From contig CM030366.1 in the NCBI GenBank assembly GCA_017893485.1, positions 71,707,469 to 71,771,468 on the forward strand: 64,000 nt of DNA, in the 5' to 3' direction. Origin of the DNA: Hemerocallis citrina. Its lineage: Eukaryota; Streptophyta; Magnoliopsida; Asparagales; Asphodelaceae. The translations under genes were made by a program, and so were the position numbers. Position 1 is the stretch's first letter. Every line of letters begins with the position of its first letter. This document shows, piece by piece, positions 11,095 to 22,854 of the stretch. The notes beneath the pieces are model-generated. The model was given only the letters and a program-made list of their open reading frames with translations. It had not been told where the DNA came from and ran no database searches.

Positions 11095-11501
11095 CTAGTT
11101 CCTACGGTTCCTCTTGGCTTCTCGAAGCTCTTTCCGTAGTTCCACCACTTCTTCCTTCAGTGTATCGTACATGTTCTTTCTCTTCTCGAGATCCCAAATA
11201 CGATGACTAAGAGTTGCAATATCCTCCTTGCACTTTGCACTCTGGGCCTGCAGTAGCTCTGCTCTCTCCCTCTGAGTCTCCACCTGCCTCTGAAGAGACA
11301 CAATGAGACTGCTCGGAACTGGATCTTCCTCGTCGGAGGAATCATCAGATGAATCCGGAGGCAGAGTGATCTCTCGAGACTCAGGCCATTCCTCCGTAAT
11401 TTCCTCGGGATCTTCTTCGTCAGAATCAGCTTATCCGGGGTAGTAGTCTCCTCGATTATGTGCCAATCATCATCACCGGCTGGGTCGAAGTGGTTCGCCA
11501 T
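11095..11501 (-). pseudogene. Small acidic coiled-coil ORF upstream of gag
   Basis: An ATG at 11501 (MANHFDPAGDDDWHI) opens a frame that is acidic and Ser/Asp/Glu-rich. After one apparent 1-base frameshift near 11430 it continues into a heptad-like, charged C-terminus (SLQRQVETQRERAELLQ ... VVELRKELREA) ending at 11095. The total is about 135 residues. It lies between the PBS and gag, where most Gypsy elements have only untranslated leader. Extra ORFs upstream of gag are known in Ogre elements. I know of no named family for this one, and the function is unknown. Confidence 0.5.
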
Positions 11502-11642
11502 CTTGGGAAAGGAGAAGAAGAAGTATAAAACATAGAGCAACACAAATGTAAGCGACTTACATTTAAATCTCTATACTCAACACATGCTCTAATGTCCACT
11601 CTAGAGTGTCGTTCCTTATAAATTTGTACTACTTGGAAACCT

Positions 11643-11655
11643 GGCTCTAATACCA
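11643..11655 (-). other. tRNA-iMet primer-binding site
   Basis: The minus strand reads TGGTATTAGAGCC, one base from the initiator-Met primer TGGTATCAGAGC, three bases inside the short-family LTR (11659). It sets the 5' end of the chimeric element. Confidence 0.85.
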
Positions 11656-11658
11656 CTC

Positions 11659-12130
11659 TGTAACACCCTTGCCCTGAGCTCGAACAATTTATACAATTTA
11701 GAAGACAAATTATTTATAGTATAGTACAACTACCCACCACAGATTGCCTCTCAAAAGGTGGTTAACCGAATTAGTGACTCTTGATCATAGGCAATAATAT
11801 TTATTCATATAATATTCTTTGAAATCTCCTGATATGGGACTATATTCTCAATCAATTCCCCGTTCTCTCTCTTGTGAAAGACAGTCGAAGACGTCTGAAG
11901 ACAGTAGCACGTAGGCACCTCAGAGCTGTCCACGTCGCCACGTCACATGTAACCAAGCGCAGGCAGCGCCTCTGTATTCACATCTCAACGGGTGGGCCCA
12001 TGGTGACACATCACTCTTGTGGCGTCCAAAGCAAGCAGACTCAGTCTGCTTCATTTTATGTGGGCCCCCTTCCAAATAATATTTCCATATAACTCCTCCT
12101 ATAGGAATCCCTATAGGCCACCTCCAATTC

Positions 12131-12198
<68 letters not shown>

Positions 12199-12219
12199 CA
12201 GAAATTACGGGATGTTACA
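11659..12219 (-). repeat. 5' LTR of the chimeric Gypsy element (short family)
   Basis: 561 bases with TGTAACACCC and GATGTTACA ends (plus strand), nearly identical to 2140-3096 apart from the MITE there. A TA microsatellite lies at about 12135-12193. Followed by GTTAC, the right half of the target duplication. Confidence 0.92.
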
Positions 12220-12224
12220 GTTAC

Positions 12225-12763
12225 TTTCTACGCATTCAATAGATTTTCTGTCTTTACACTGAAGGCATTCATAGCCTTATATGCCGTTACAGTCTCTAAC
12301 TTTGGCTTTATAAATAGAGAACCCCCCCCCCCCCCCCCTCACTTTTTTCCCTTGCACAGATTCTCCTCTCTTCCTCTCGTTCTGTTACTTTTTTTGTAAG
12401 TTCTTCGGTAAGTCGGTAACAGAGTTCTGACGCTACAAGTTCGAGAGCGTTACGTGGTGTCTGCGTGAAAACTCTTCGTTGTTGCATCCTGGGAGATAGC
12501 CACCTCAACTAGCTCCAGCAACCGGACGAGGCGAAAACTGTTTTAAGGATATTGTGTGCTACACATGCTTTGACATCAAATCAGTTTGATTTCATTATTT
12601 TCTTTTTCATTTCATTTTATTGGTTTATTACTCTCCTACTTCTCTGTTTTTTTTTTGTCCCTCTCAATCATTTGGATTTATGCCAAATTTTGTGTAAGCC
12701 AAAGTTGTAACAAAGAGAATAAATTTCTCGAAGTTGGTTTTATTGTAAACAAATTTTGTAACA
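12225..12763 (+). mobile_element. Copia-A 5' LTR, right part
   Basis: Continues the LTR interrupted at 2139 and matches 19273-19809. It has a TATA box at about 12307-12316 (TTTATAAATAG) and a poly-C run at about 12322-12338, and ends TTTTGTAACA like the 3' LTR. The following bases (AACTTAAAACAGTC) do not form a clear tRNA-iMet primer site. The leader 12764-12873 holds nothing else recognisable. Confidence 0.9.
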
Positions 12764-12873
12764 AACTTAAAACAGTCTTATTGATTTTCTTGATTTATGA
12801 TTAAGAGGCACTTCTTTTCTTTTTCTTTAATCTGGATTACTTTCACTCGTGTTGTGTATTTTTCAGAATCAAA

Positions 12874-15800
12874 ATGACTAATGCATCGGAGAAACGGTCC
12901 AAGTGCCGGTTGCTGATACGATACAAGTACCGACTGCTGCTACGGCACGAGTGCCAATGCCAACCATTGTACCTATCTCGGTCTCCCATGGGAAGAAACC
13001 TGAGAAGTTCTATGGGCAGAATTTCAAAAGGTGGCAACACTAGATGATGTTCTATTTGACCACATTTAATCTTGCAAGATTCTTGAACGAAGAAGCTCCA
13101 AATCCTAAGAAAGATGAGCAAGATAACCAAGTCATCGCCGCTGTGGATGCTTGGAAAAATGCTGATTACTTATGTAGGAATTACATAATGAACAGATTAG
13201 CTGATTCTTTATATAATTTATACATCAACAAAAGAACTGCTAAAGAACTCTAGGAATCACTAGACCATAAGTATAAAATTGAGGATGCCGATGCCAAGAA
13301 ATTTATTGTGGACCGCTTCCTAGACTATAAAATGGTAGATTCTAAAACAGTGATCAGTCAAGTTCAGGAAATACAACTGATCTTGAATGAGATTCATGCT
13401 GAAGGTATGAACTTAAGTGAAAGTTTCCAAGTTGCATGTATAATTGAAAAATTGCCACCAAGTTGGAAAGACTTTAAGAATTACCTAAACATAAGCGAAA
13501 AGAAATGGGCATTGAAGATCTCATTGTCAGGCTTCGTATTGAGGAATCTCCAAGAAGCCGAAGTTTCAAGGCAAGTGCTTCAATTGTGACCAGATGGGTC
13601 ACAAGTCTACTGAATGTAGACTACCTAAGAAGAATCGGGACAGAGAAGCAAACATGGTTGAAGGCACTCAAGATGTTTTCGATATTAACCTCTCAGCTGT
13701 GATCTCAGAGGTGAACATGATAGGTTCAAACCCTAAGGAATGGTGGATTGATACTGGAGCTACTCGGCACGTGTGCTCCAATAGATGTATGTTCTCTAGT
13801 TTCGAACCATTAGAGAATGGGGAGAATATATTTATGGGGAACTCGACCACTTTAGAAATCAAGGGCCAAGCCAAGGTGATCTTGAAGATGACTTCTGGGA
13901 AGGAACTAACTCTGAACAATATTGCATATGTTCCTAAATCTGCAAGAAGCTTGTATCTAGTTAGTTGTTTAATAATCACGGATTTCGTCTAGTGTTTGAG
14001 TCAAACAAATTTATTTTGTCAAAGAGTGGAATGTATGTTGGTAGAGGATACATGAGTGGTGGAATGTTTAAACTCAATGTAATGACCATGGTCAAGAATA
14101 TCAATAAAACTAGCTCTTCTACTTATATGCTTGAGTCTTCCAGTTTATGGCATGGTAGACTAGGACATGTTAATTATGATACTTTGCGTAGATTAATTAA
14201 CTTCACCCATATACCAACATTCCAAATTGATTTCAAACACAAGTGTGAAACTTGTGTTGAGGCAAAACTGAAAAGATCATCTTTTAAAAGTGTTGAAAGT
14301 AACACTGAATCTCTTGATCTAATTCACACTGATATTTGTGATTTTAAAATGATACAAACAAGAGGTGGTAATATATATTTTATTACCTTCATTGATGATA
14401 GCACAAAATACTGTTATGTATATTTGGTTAATAGCAAGGATGAAGCTATAGAGAAATTTGTTCTCTATAAAAATGAAGTTGAGAACCTACTCAATAAGAA
14501 AATTAAGGCGCTAAGAAGCGACTGAGGTGGAGAGTATGAATCACCATTTGCTGACACTTGTGCTAAGCATGGAATTATACATGAAACTACAGCGTCTTAT
14601 TCTCCTCAGTCCAACGGTGTTGCTGAGAGGAAGAATCGTACATTGAAAGAAATGATGAATGCAATGTTAATAAGTTCTGGTTTGGCTACCAAACTTGTGG
14701 AGAGAAGCTATACTTTCGGCTAATTACCTTTTAAATAAGGTACCCAAAAAGAAAGAAGATAAAACTCTATATGAATTATGGAAAAGGAAGAAAGCCATCC
14801 TACAATTACTTGCAAATGTGGGGATGTCTTGCCAATGTGGTAATACCTCCACCCAAGAAAGTGAAAATAGGACTAAAAACGGTTGATTGCATTTTCATCG
14901 GCTATGCACATAACAGTAGTGCTTTCGGTTCTTTGTGTAAAAATCTGATATCTATGATATACCAAAGAACATGATAATGGAGTCCAGAAATGCATCGTTC
15001 TTTGAAGATGTATTTCCATATAAGTCTAAGGAAGAACCAAGTTCTTCCAAACGAACACATGAAACTATCAGTGAAGATAGTGAAGACCAAAATGAAGAAG
15101 TTGAGAAGGAACATCGACGACAGTAAAAGAACAAGAACGAAAAAATCTTTTGGTCCAGATTTCTTGACTTTTATGCTTGAAAGTGAATCCCAAACCTTCA
15201 AGGAAGCGGTGAACTCTAGTGATGGTCCTTTATGGAAAGAAGTCATCAAGAGCGAAATTAATTCTATCTTGCAAAATCATACTTGGGAACTAGTGGATCT
15301 TTCACCAGGTAGTAAACCTTTAGGTTCTAAGTGGATCTTCAATAGAAAAATGGAACCTGATGGATCAATTTGATAAATATAAGGTAAGACTTGTAATAAG
15401 AGGTTATAGACAAAAAGAAGGTCTAGACTACTTGATACATATTCTCCTGTGACGAGAATAAACTCCATTAGGATGGTACTTGCAATAGTAGCCTTGCGCA
15501 ATCTTGAAGTACATCAAATGGATGTGAAAACAACCTTTCTTAATGGAGATTTAGATGAAGAAATCTATATGGAGCAACCTGAGGATTTTTCTTCTCCAGG
15601 ACAAGAAAAGAAAGTTTGTAAACTGGTGAAGTCATTATATGGCTTAAAACAAGTACCAAAGCAATGACATGAGAAATTTGACAATGTCATGATGACTAAT
15701 GGTTTCAAGATCAATGAATGTGATAGATGCATATATGTCAAAGACACTAAAAGTGGATATGTCATAATATGTTTGTATGTATATGACATGCTTATTGTTG

Positions 15801-16714
15801 GAAGCAATGATAAGATGATTAAATCTACTAAAACCATGTTGAACTCAAGGTTTGACATGAAAGACATGAGACTAGCTGATGTTATATTGGGAATTAAAAT
15901 CACAAGAACATCAGACGAGCTTGTTTTAAGTCAGTCACATTATATTGATAATATTCTTGGAAAATTTGATAAAGATAATTCTGGAATTGCCAAAACTCTA
16001 ATAGACTTAACTCTATATTTATCCAAGAATAAAGATGAGAGTATTTTTCAAGTAGAATCATAGGAAGTCTAATGTACTTAATGAGTTGTATAAGATCAGA
16101 CATAGCCTATGCAGAGAGTAAACTATGTAGATATACGAGTAATCCTGGAAGCGAGCATTGGCAAGCAATTACAAGAGTACTGAAGTACTTGCATTTCACT
16201 CATAATTATGGGCTGCATTATACAAGATTTCGGCTGTACTTGATGGATACAGTGATGCGAACTGGATATCTAGTGATAATTTAAAATCTACTAGTTGCTA
16301 TGTGTTTACACTAGGGGGTGCAGCAGTTTCTTGGAAATCCTCAAAACAAACAGTGATCTCTAAATCCACGATGCAATCTGAATTTATCGCACTGGAGAAT
16401 GTGGAGAAGAGGCTGAATGGTTACGTCATTTCCTTAAGGATATTCCAAGGTGGATAAAGCCTGTGCCTCTAATCTGCATACATTCAGATAGTCAATCTGT
16501 AATTTGTAGAGTACAAAGCAGTATGTATAATGGTAAATCTAGACATATTCGTCGAATATATAATACCATTAGACAACTACTCTCAATTGGGGTTATCTCT
16601 GTGAACTATGTAAAGTCAAAAGATTATATTGCGGATCCACTAACAAAAGGGTTAAATAGAGAGTTAGTTGATAAATCATCGAGGGGAGTTGGACTAAAGC
16701 CCATGAAAGAATAA
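12874..16714 (+). pseudogene. Copia-A gag-pol polyprotein, multiply broken
   Basis: Domains in order: gag (KKPEKFYGQNFKRWQ, about 12980-13560); CCHC zinc knuckle ([12 protein letters not shown], about 13580); protease (WWIDTGATRHVCSN, about 13742); GAG-pre-integrase and integrase (SSLWHGRLGHVNYDTL; SDxGGEYE with a stop at 14523-14525; SPQSNGVAERKNRT, 14600-14640); RT (QMDVKTTFLNGDLDEEIY, 15519-15570; catalytic box YVYDML where YVDDML is usual); RNase H (SDSQSVICRV to ADPLTKGL, ending GLKPMKE at 16714). Stops or frameshifts occur about every 300-600 bases, for example at 13250, 13975, 14523, 15373 and 15665. Several hit codons that are normally Trp or Arg. It cannot encode active enzymes. The Copia order PR-INT-RT-RH is clear; the lineage is not assigned. 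Confidence 0.93.
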
Positions 16715-16725
16715 GTCGATAGTAT

Positions 16726-18075
16726 TGTAAATCCCCTACCCCAAACTCAGAAAATTTATACTCCCTCCGTTTCACTTTAAGTGATATTTAGGGGTTTTTT
16801 TCTTGTTTCACTTTAAGTGATATTATCCAATTTTTTCCCTTTTTTTTTCCAAGAACACCCTTATTTATGTTGAAGCTTTATCTTAATTACTCATCTTAAT
16901 CCTATCAACTATTTTTAGAAAATTGTAGTTTCAAGTTTCTAGATTTTATTTTCTCCAAAAATTTAATGCAAACTCCCCCTCACCTACTACTTGCAACTCT
17001 ATATATTTTCCAAATCAAAAGTACTACTCCTACACTCTTCCTTAATCTGTGTGCAATTACTCCTAGTAATTAATCATAGGGACTTATTAATAAGGGTATA
17101 AAGGGAAAAAAATATTTATCTCATCCTTCCTTAATCTGTGTGCAAAACTCCTAAATATCACTTAAAGTGGAACGGAGGGAGTACAATTTATCGGACAAAT
17201 TATTTATAGTATAGTACAACTGCCCACCACAGGTTGCCTCTCAACAGGTGGTTAACCGAATTGGTGACTCTTGATCATAGGCTATATTATTTATTATTAT
17301 TTTATTCTAGTTTAATCTCGATATAGGACTATTCCAATACTCATATCTGCTGCTTTAATCCCCGTGCATGACATCATCCCCACGTTACACATGAAGAGAA
17401 GCACGACGACTATCTCTTTCTCACCTCGGGTGGGCCCCCCTATCCCGCTGACGTCATCATGACGTCAGCCTTTAACACACAGTACATCTGCTGCTCTCTT
17501 TTAACTTGTGGGCCCCCATTCTTTACTTTATTTACAACTTTGCCATCACCTTATATTATATATATTTATATATACTACAATATATCATATCTTAGAAATT
17601 ACGGGGTGTATTTAACACACCGTAATTTGAAATATATAGTATATATATATTTATATATAAGGTGGATGGCAAAGGGGTAAATATTGTGAAAGGGATGGGG
17701 CCCACAGAGAGCTGCAGCAAGCAGCAGGCGTGCTGTTGTTGAGGTGCTGACGTCATGATGATGTCAGCGCAGCAGGGCCCACCCAGGATTGAGAATGAGA
17801 GATAGCGCTGCTGTCTCTTTGAGTGAATGACGTGTGCTGAGCCCACAGGCTACTGTACACGGGATGTGAAAGAGGTATGAGTATTGGAATAATCCCATAT
17901 CGGGAGTTTAAATAGAAAAATTAACTATAAATAATATAGCCTATGATCAAGAGTCACCAATCTGGTTAACCACCTTTTGAGAGGCAGCCTGTGGTGGCCA
18001 GTTGTACTATACTATATAAATAATTTGTCTGATAAATTATATAAAATTGTCTGAGTTTGGGGCAGGGGCGTTACA
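16726..18075. mobile_element. Palindromic element made of two LTR copies, tail to tail
   Basis: The left arm starts TGTAAATCCCC and runs to ACGGGGTGTA near 17610. The right arm is its inverse, from TTTAACACACCG to GGGGCGTTACA at 18075. Both arms resemble the short-family LTR at 2140 and 11659: shared strings include GACAAATTATTTATAG, GTACAACTGCCCACCACAGG and GGTGACTCTTGATCATAGGC. The arms are diverged from each other, so the palindrome is not fresh. Flanks AGTAT and ACAAT are not a clear duplication. It sits between the Copia-A pol end and its 3' untranslated region. No coding capacity. Confidence 0.8.
16761..17181. mobile_element. Stowaway-type MITE (421 bp)
   Basis: Perfectly placed between two TA dinucleotides (16759-16760 and 17182-17183). 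The ends are inverted repeats of about 30 bases beginning CTCCCTCCGTTYCACTTTAAG. TA target and CTCCCTCC ends are the Stowaway (Tc1/Mariner) signature. It splits the left arm of the palindrome; the right arm has no counterpart, so it came later. Confidence 0.92.
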
Positions 18076-18664
18076 ACAATGGACACCCAACCTAGCTGAC
18101 TAGAGATCCCAAGATCTAGGTACAAAGGGACAACTAAATTTTAAAGACCAAGTTGGATCACTGTGGGGATTTTCCCATGTCCATTCCCATAATGAAACAG
18201 TGATGCTCGTACAGTAACAGGTTAAGCTAGGCTTTTAATGATTCTTATGCGTCGGATATCCGAGCAGAGTAATACGGGTTACTCTTAACTAAGAAATCAC
18301 CTATGTAAGAGGGAAGAAGGGCTGCTTCCAAAGGAATAATGTAGGGCAATATTCCTGTTAAATTATTGTAGAACCAGGTGTATGTTCATAGCTAAAACGA
18401 ATATAATAGTGAGAACTGAAATGCGTTAGGAAGATTCCTGTATGAGATATGTCATCGTTTACACAAATGACAAAACAGTTCAAGGACATCGCGTCTACTG
18501 GTTAGTTAGTAAAGTAAACATATTTTCATAAGGGATGGTTCAAAGGTAACACCTACCTATCCTATGCAGGTCTCGACCACTGAATTCTATCACCAAGCTT
18601 GTCGTGTCGGTCAGTCGTGTCAGTATGTCGTGTCTGTGGTCGTCAATTTCATTCATGTGGGGAA
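18076..18664 (+). other. Copia-A 3' untranslated region with polypurine tract
   Basis: Begins with GGACACCCAACCTAGCTGAC and AGAGATCCCAAGATCTAGGT, strings typical of the region between pol and 3' LTR in many plant Copia elements. It ends with a purine-rich GTGGGGAA immediately before the LTR. No reading frame of interest. Confidence 0.75.
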
Positions 18665-19809
18665 TGTTAGAAAATTAGGTATTTTATACACCATTTACGA
18701 ACCAATTTTTGAGCAATTTTTTGAGTAAGATCCTCAATGAATTATTGAGAGATCTTGATTGATTTGTGTTCTCCTTCGTGAGTAGATTAAAATCATATAT
18801 TTATTTGCTAAAAATGGTTAAGGGATGAATGAGAAATTGACTCTCAAACTGTGGCGTTTTCATTTCTGATAATGGCTTCAGGGAACATAGTCCCACATCG
18901 GGAAAATCAAAGGAATTTGAAGAGGATATATAATACCCTCTTTCTAAGCATTGTAAGATAGCTAGACAAGAGGCTCTCTCTCGCGCGCGCAGGGGAGGTG
19001 CAGATCTCGGACCGGATTACATGCGGCTTGTGTGCGCCTGCACATCCTGCGGACATGAATGCCGGACCGACATAACCCCACCCCTGTGCAGAGCCACTTT
19101 TTGCTGCAGTTTTGGTTTTTTCCTTTGTAAACTGATGAAATAAATGCAGAAACAATTTTGTCTGCTGTTTTAGTGCAGTATTAAACATTTTTCTTGTCGT
19201 TACAGTGTACGCATTCAATTGATTGTCTGCAGTTAAATTGAAGGCATTCAAAGGCATTGACTGTTGTCTGCCGTTACAGTGTACGCATTCAGTAGATGGT
19301 CTGTCGTTACACTGAAGGCATTCATAGCCTTATCTACCGTTATAGGCTCTAACTCTGGCCCTATAAATAGAGGATCCCCCTCCTCTCACTTTCTTCCCTG
19401 CACAGAATCTCCTCTCTTCCTCTCTGATCTGTTCCGTTTTCGTAAGCTCTTCGGCAAGTCGGTGATACAGTTCTGATGATACAAGTTCGAGAGCGTTAGG
19501 TGGTGATTGCGTGAACACTCTTCGTCGTTGCATCTTGGGAGACAACCGCCTCAACTAGCTCTAGCACCCAGACGAGGCGAAAACTGTTTTAAGGAGATTG
19601 TGTGCTACACAAGCCTTGACATCAAATCAGTTTGATTTCATTATTTTCTTTTTCATTTCATTTTATTGGTTTATTTCTCTCCTCCTTCTCTGTTTTTTTT
19701 TTCCTGCCTCTCAATCATTTGGATTTATGCCAAATTTTTTGTAACCAAAGTTGTAATAAAGAGAATAAATTTCTCGAAGTTGGTTTTATTGTAAACAAAT
19801 TTTGTAACA
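18665..19809 (+). repeat. Copia-A 3' LTR (1145 bp)
   Basis: Starts TGTTAGAAAATTAGG and ends TTTTGTAACA. A TATA box lies at 19361-19370 (CTATAAATAG). Its 3' two-thirds match the two halves of the 5' LTR (1863-2139 and 12225-12763). This uninterrupted copy proves that the Gypsy insertion split the 5' LTR. Confidence 0.93.
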
Positions 19810-20261
19810 TGTAGATTATTAAAAAAGTTAAACAAATAAAAGTTCTATATATATCCAAACTTATTCAAATTGAAAAACAACTAATTCCCAAGCTACCTAT
19901 ATAATTCATGACCTTATCAATAAGAAACAAATACAATTTAAATTAGACTGACATAATCTACTCAATCTACAAAATGTAACAAAACAAATCAATGGATAGC
20001 ATATAACTTTAAAACTATTTAATGTTTTATTTAAATTAAAATTACATATTTGATTAATTATCTTCTTAATATTGAGTAGATTAAGTTCGTTAAGTTTTTT
20101 AAATATTGATATTTTTAATTCAATTATAAATTTTAATTTAATTTAGTTATTTCTAAGTAGAAATACTTCCTAAGTTTATACCGGTGTTTAACTAGGAGTA
20201 AACTATGTATAAAAAAAATAACGAAACCTAGTAAAACCTTAACCAACTACATAATTGCAGC

Positions 20262-20335
20262 AAGTGTTAGTGTGGTCCATCGGTATGCCATTTCACTAGT
20301 GAGCAAGCGGTCCGGAGTTCGAATCCCACTTGCAC
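20262..20335 (+). other. tRNA-related (SINE-like) sequence
   Basis: A box B-like GGAGTTCGAATCCC follows a GTGGTCCATCGGTATGCC stretch at tRNA-like spacing, and an A-rich tract follows at about 20410-20470. Copy 2 of the surrounding duplication lacks it, so it is probably an insertion. No target duplication is clear, and the boundaries are approximate. Confidence 0.4.
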
Positions 20336-20475
20336 AAAAAATTCCAATTAATATATATTCAGGGGTAGAGTGTTGGTGCGTATGGCTACGACCTTATTCC
20401 AAATATTTGAAGAAGAAAAAAAAACAAACAAAAGAAAAAAGGAAAAAAGGAAAAAAGAAAACATCAAAACTGCAA

Positions 20476-20535
20476 AATCCCCCCCCCCCCCCCACCCCAA
20501 CAAACACACTCACTCACTCACTCACTCACTCACAG
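20476..20535. repeat. Poly-C run and (CACT)n microsatellite
   Basis: A run of about 15 C followed by seven or so CACT/CTCA units. The equivalent place in copy 2 (about 23244-23275) has only a short C- and CA-rich stretch, so it has expanded here. Confidence 0.9.
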
Positions 20536-20903
20536 ACACACCAAATTCAAGAACTAATTACACCTACTAAATTGTTCAGAATTACATAACAAAACCGATT
20601 TAGATTTACTTTCAGTCTTAGTGTAATAATTATCTATCATCTAAAGAGTAGATTATCTTTGTTTTCTTTTTGGTTTTTGGAAACAAATAATGATCAGATA
20701 AAACTTTTATAGGCGAAGTTTCGCTTGGAGTTGGGAATTTGAATTGAAATTTTGGGTTGGAGTAAGAATCTGGACAAACCAAGTGAATGTTTTGTTCTGT
20801 TAATGAGAACGGGTGGAATGAATTAATTACACTTTTTTAAAAAGTTTTTTGTTGATCTTTTAAAGTGTGAATCATCGCCTAATTATTAGGTAATTATATG
20901 ATA

Positions 20904-22149
20904 CTAGCAATCTGCAGGTGTGATGCATGCCCTAACAATTTTTTTTAATGTAGTAAAGACTACAATTGTTCCAAATAGAATGAAAAAGTGTGAGAAAGTA
21001 TATGTACAGAATGAACTACAGAAGAAAAAAAACTTACATTGATTATAAATATTTATTAAGCATTTTATTAAACAAAGAAAACCCCAAATTATAAAATTTA
21101 GCAATCAAAACATGGAGTACATATCTCATAATGAGTAGTACAAGAAGAAGACCAGACATCAATTCATGTAGCGATATAAGATGCATCCAACCAAAAAAAA
21201 AAAGACAAAATCCAACGAAATACTCACTTCAAACCGTAAATCCGATCATCAAACAATAACCCGATAAAGAAATCAAATTCAATAAACACTCATCTCGATC
21301 CCCAAATCTGAGCACCCAAACCCTAACCTTAAACCTGAAAAGGAAAATGAGATAAAACTGAAATTGAACTGAGAAATCATGATTACAGCTCAAAAAAGAG
21401 ATGAAATCCAACAAAATACTCACATCGAACTCAAAATTCGATCACCCAAACTCTAAACTCATACCTGAATGATTACAGCCCAGAAATAAGATCAAATCCA
21501 AAGAAACACTCATCTCGATCTCCAAATTTGAACATCCATACCCTAATCCTAAACCTGAAAGAGAAAAAAAAAAGGGAAACTGAAGATGGGGGAGACAAAG
21601 AGAAAGTGGAGTAGAAGAGGAGACGGGGGGCAATGAGAACCATAAACTGGATGGAAAAAATAAAGTACAAAAAACACGCGCAGCACACATATTGATAAGG
21701 GGCAATTTTGGAAGTCCAAAAAAGCACCCCATCACACCTCAGCACAGTATTAGGCTGCTAAGACTTATATAATATTTCAATTTGCACGTGTGATGAACGC
21801 CCTAACAATTTTTTTTTACAGTAAAGACTACGACTTAGTCTAGCGGCCTCCAACTTGAGACATCCCTTTACACATCCAAAACCCTTACCATATGAGCTAC
21901 AACTTAGTGGTTACACTCTACAAATTACTCCTAGTGGCACCAACTTTTATTTTTCATAAATGACACTTTCGTAAATAATAATATCGTAAATAAATTTGAA
22001 GTTCGAAGACATTATGATAACTGGGTAATTAATTAGATATGCTTGGTTAATATCACTCTCACTTAAAAAGGTGTGGTTGACATTAGATCAATCAAGCTGG
22101 GTTTTCTACAAATTACATAACTGCAACTCTTGACTTATAGTAGGAGAGA
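20904..22149 (-). mobile_element. Helitron, non-autonomous (1246 bp), with paralogous empty site
   Basis: On the minus strand it starts A|TCTCTCCTACTATAAG and ends GATTGCTAG|T, with TC and CTAG termini inserted between A and T. The flanks joined read GATA|TGATATGATTTTATA. The duplicated copy near 23632-23660 reads GGTA|TGATATGATTTTATA without the insert, so both ends are exact. A second, degenerate terminus-like stretch (GCACGTGTGATGAACGCCC) lies inside at about 21784-21802. No Rep/helicase gene. Internal repeats lie at 21220-21570. Confidence 0.85.
21220..21570. repeat. Imperfect tandem repeats inside the Helitron
   Basis: Units beginning ACTCATCTCGATCYCCAAATYTGA recur about 223 bases apart (21285 and 21508), with two weaker copies between and before them (about 21223 and 21418). 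Each unit carries a variant of CCCTAAnCnTAAACCTGAAA. No coding sense seen. Confidence 0.6.
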
Positions 22150-22789
22150 TGATATGATTTTATAATTTTGTTTATATGTAAATCCTTAGTTAATGTAGAT
22201 TTGCAGCTAAATTTGTTGGTTAGAGATTGTTAGATAAAATTGGTCTATACATTTGAATTATCAAAGGTGCTAAGTAACTAGTATGCTTTAAACTTTTCGA
22301 TAAAATAATTCTACAGTTGTCAAAGTTCATCTAATTCCGACTACTACTAAATTAATAAACTCAAATCTCACCACCAAATTATCCGTTCAATTATTTGATC
22401 CAAAGGTAATTACATTCTTTGTTCCAAACAAACAACAAAACCCTACATACTGCGAAAGACTACAAATTGTAAATTCATGCAATCTAAACACAAATCTTAA
22501 AAAATTCATGTTGATCATCAAGAAAAGAAAAACATAAAGTGAAACTAAATCATGCTATGAATCTAGTAAGCTATTAAGAATTTAAGGTAGAAAAGAACAT
22601 ACAACACTAGCTGCCATGCAAGAAAAAAAAATCATAATAACAAATAACTAAGAATGAAAGATCTCAACCAACAATGAAATTAAAAAGAAACTTGAAAATA
22701 AAATTAGAGGGTCTTTTGATGGAGCTTACGAGATCAAGAGAAGTTGGATTGTGCATGACATTGAGAAAATCATGAAAATTACATCAAGA

Positions 22790-22826
22790 GCAAGAAGAAG
22801 AAGAAGAAGAAGAAGAAGAAGAAGAA
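22790..22826. repeat. (GAA)n microsatellite
   Basis: About twelve uninterrupted AAG/GAA units in otherwise AT-rich, non-coding DNA between the two copies of the duplication. Confidence 0.95.
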
Positions 22827-22854
22827 ACCGAGAAACAAAAAATAACTAAATTGA

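Larger units (their letters stand above)
2140..12219 (-). mobile_element. Chimeric Gypsy retrotransposon inserted in Copia-A LTR
   Basis: The insertion is bounded by GTTAC at 2135-2139 and 12220-12224, a 5-bp target duplication, and its outer ends are TG...CA. Reading on the minus strand: short-family 5' LTR (11659-12219), tRNA-iMet PBS, small upstream ORF, gag, protease, RT, RNase H, integrase with chromodomain, a polypurine tract, a 3.2 kb LTR of a different family (3349-6515), a 252-bp internal piece with a second polypurine tract, and the short-family 3' LTR (2140-3096). Two unrelated LTR families in one insertion suggest recombination or a nested element that lost its own 5' LTR. The polyprotein is full of stops. 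Confidence 0.85.
19830..22370. repeat. Diverged tandem duplication, copy 1
   Basis: AT-rich non-coding DNA homologous to 22855-23870. Shared landmarks include AAGCTACCTATATAA, AACAAATCAATRGATAGCATATA, AGTTATTTCTAAGTA, ACCAAGTGAATG and AAAGTTCATCTAATNC, in the same order. Copy 1 additionally holds a tRNA-like sequence, a CACT microsatellite and a 1246-bp Helitron. No gene recognised. It may be intergenic host DNA or an old unclassified element. Confidence 0.75.
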
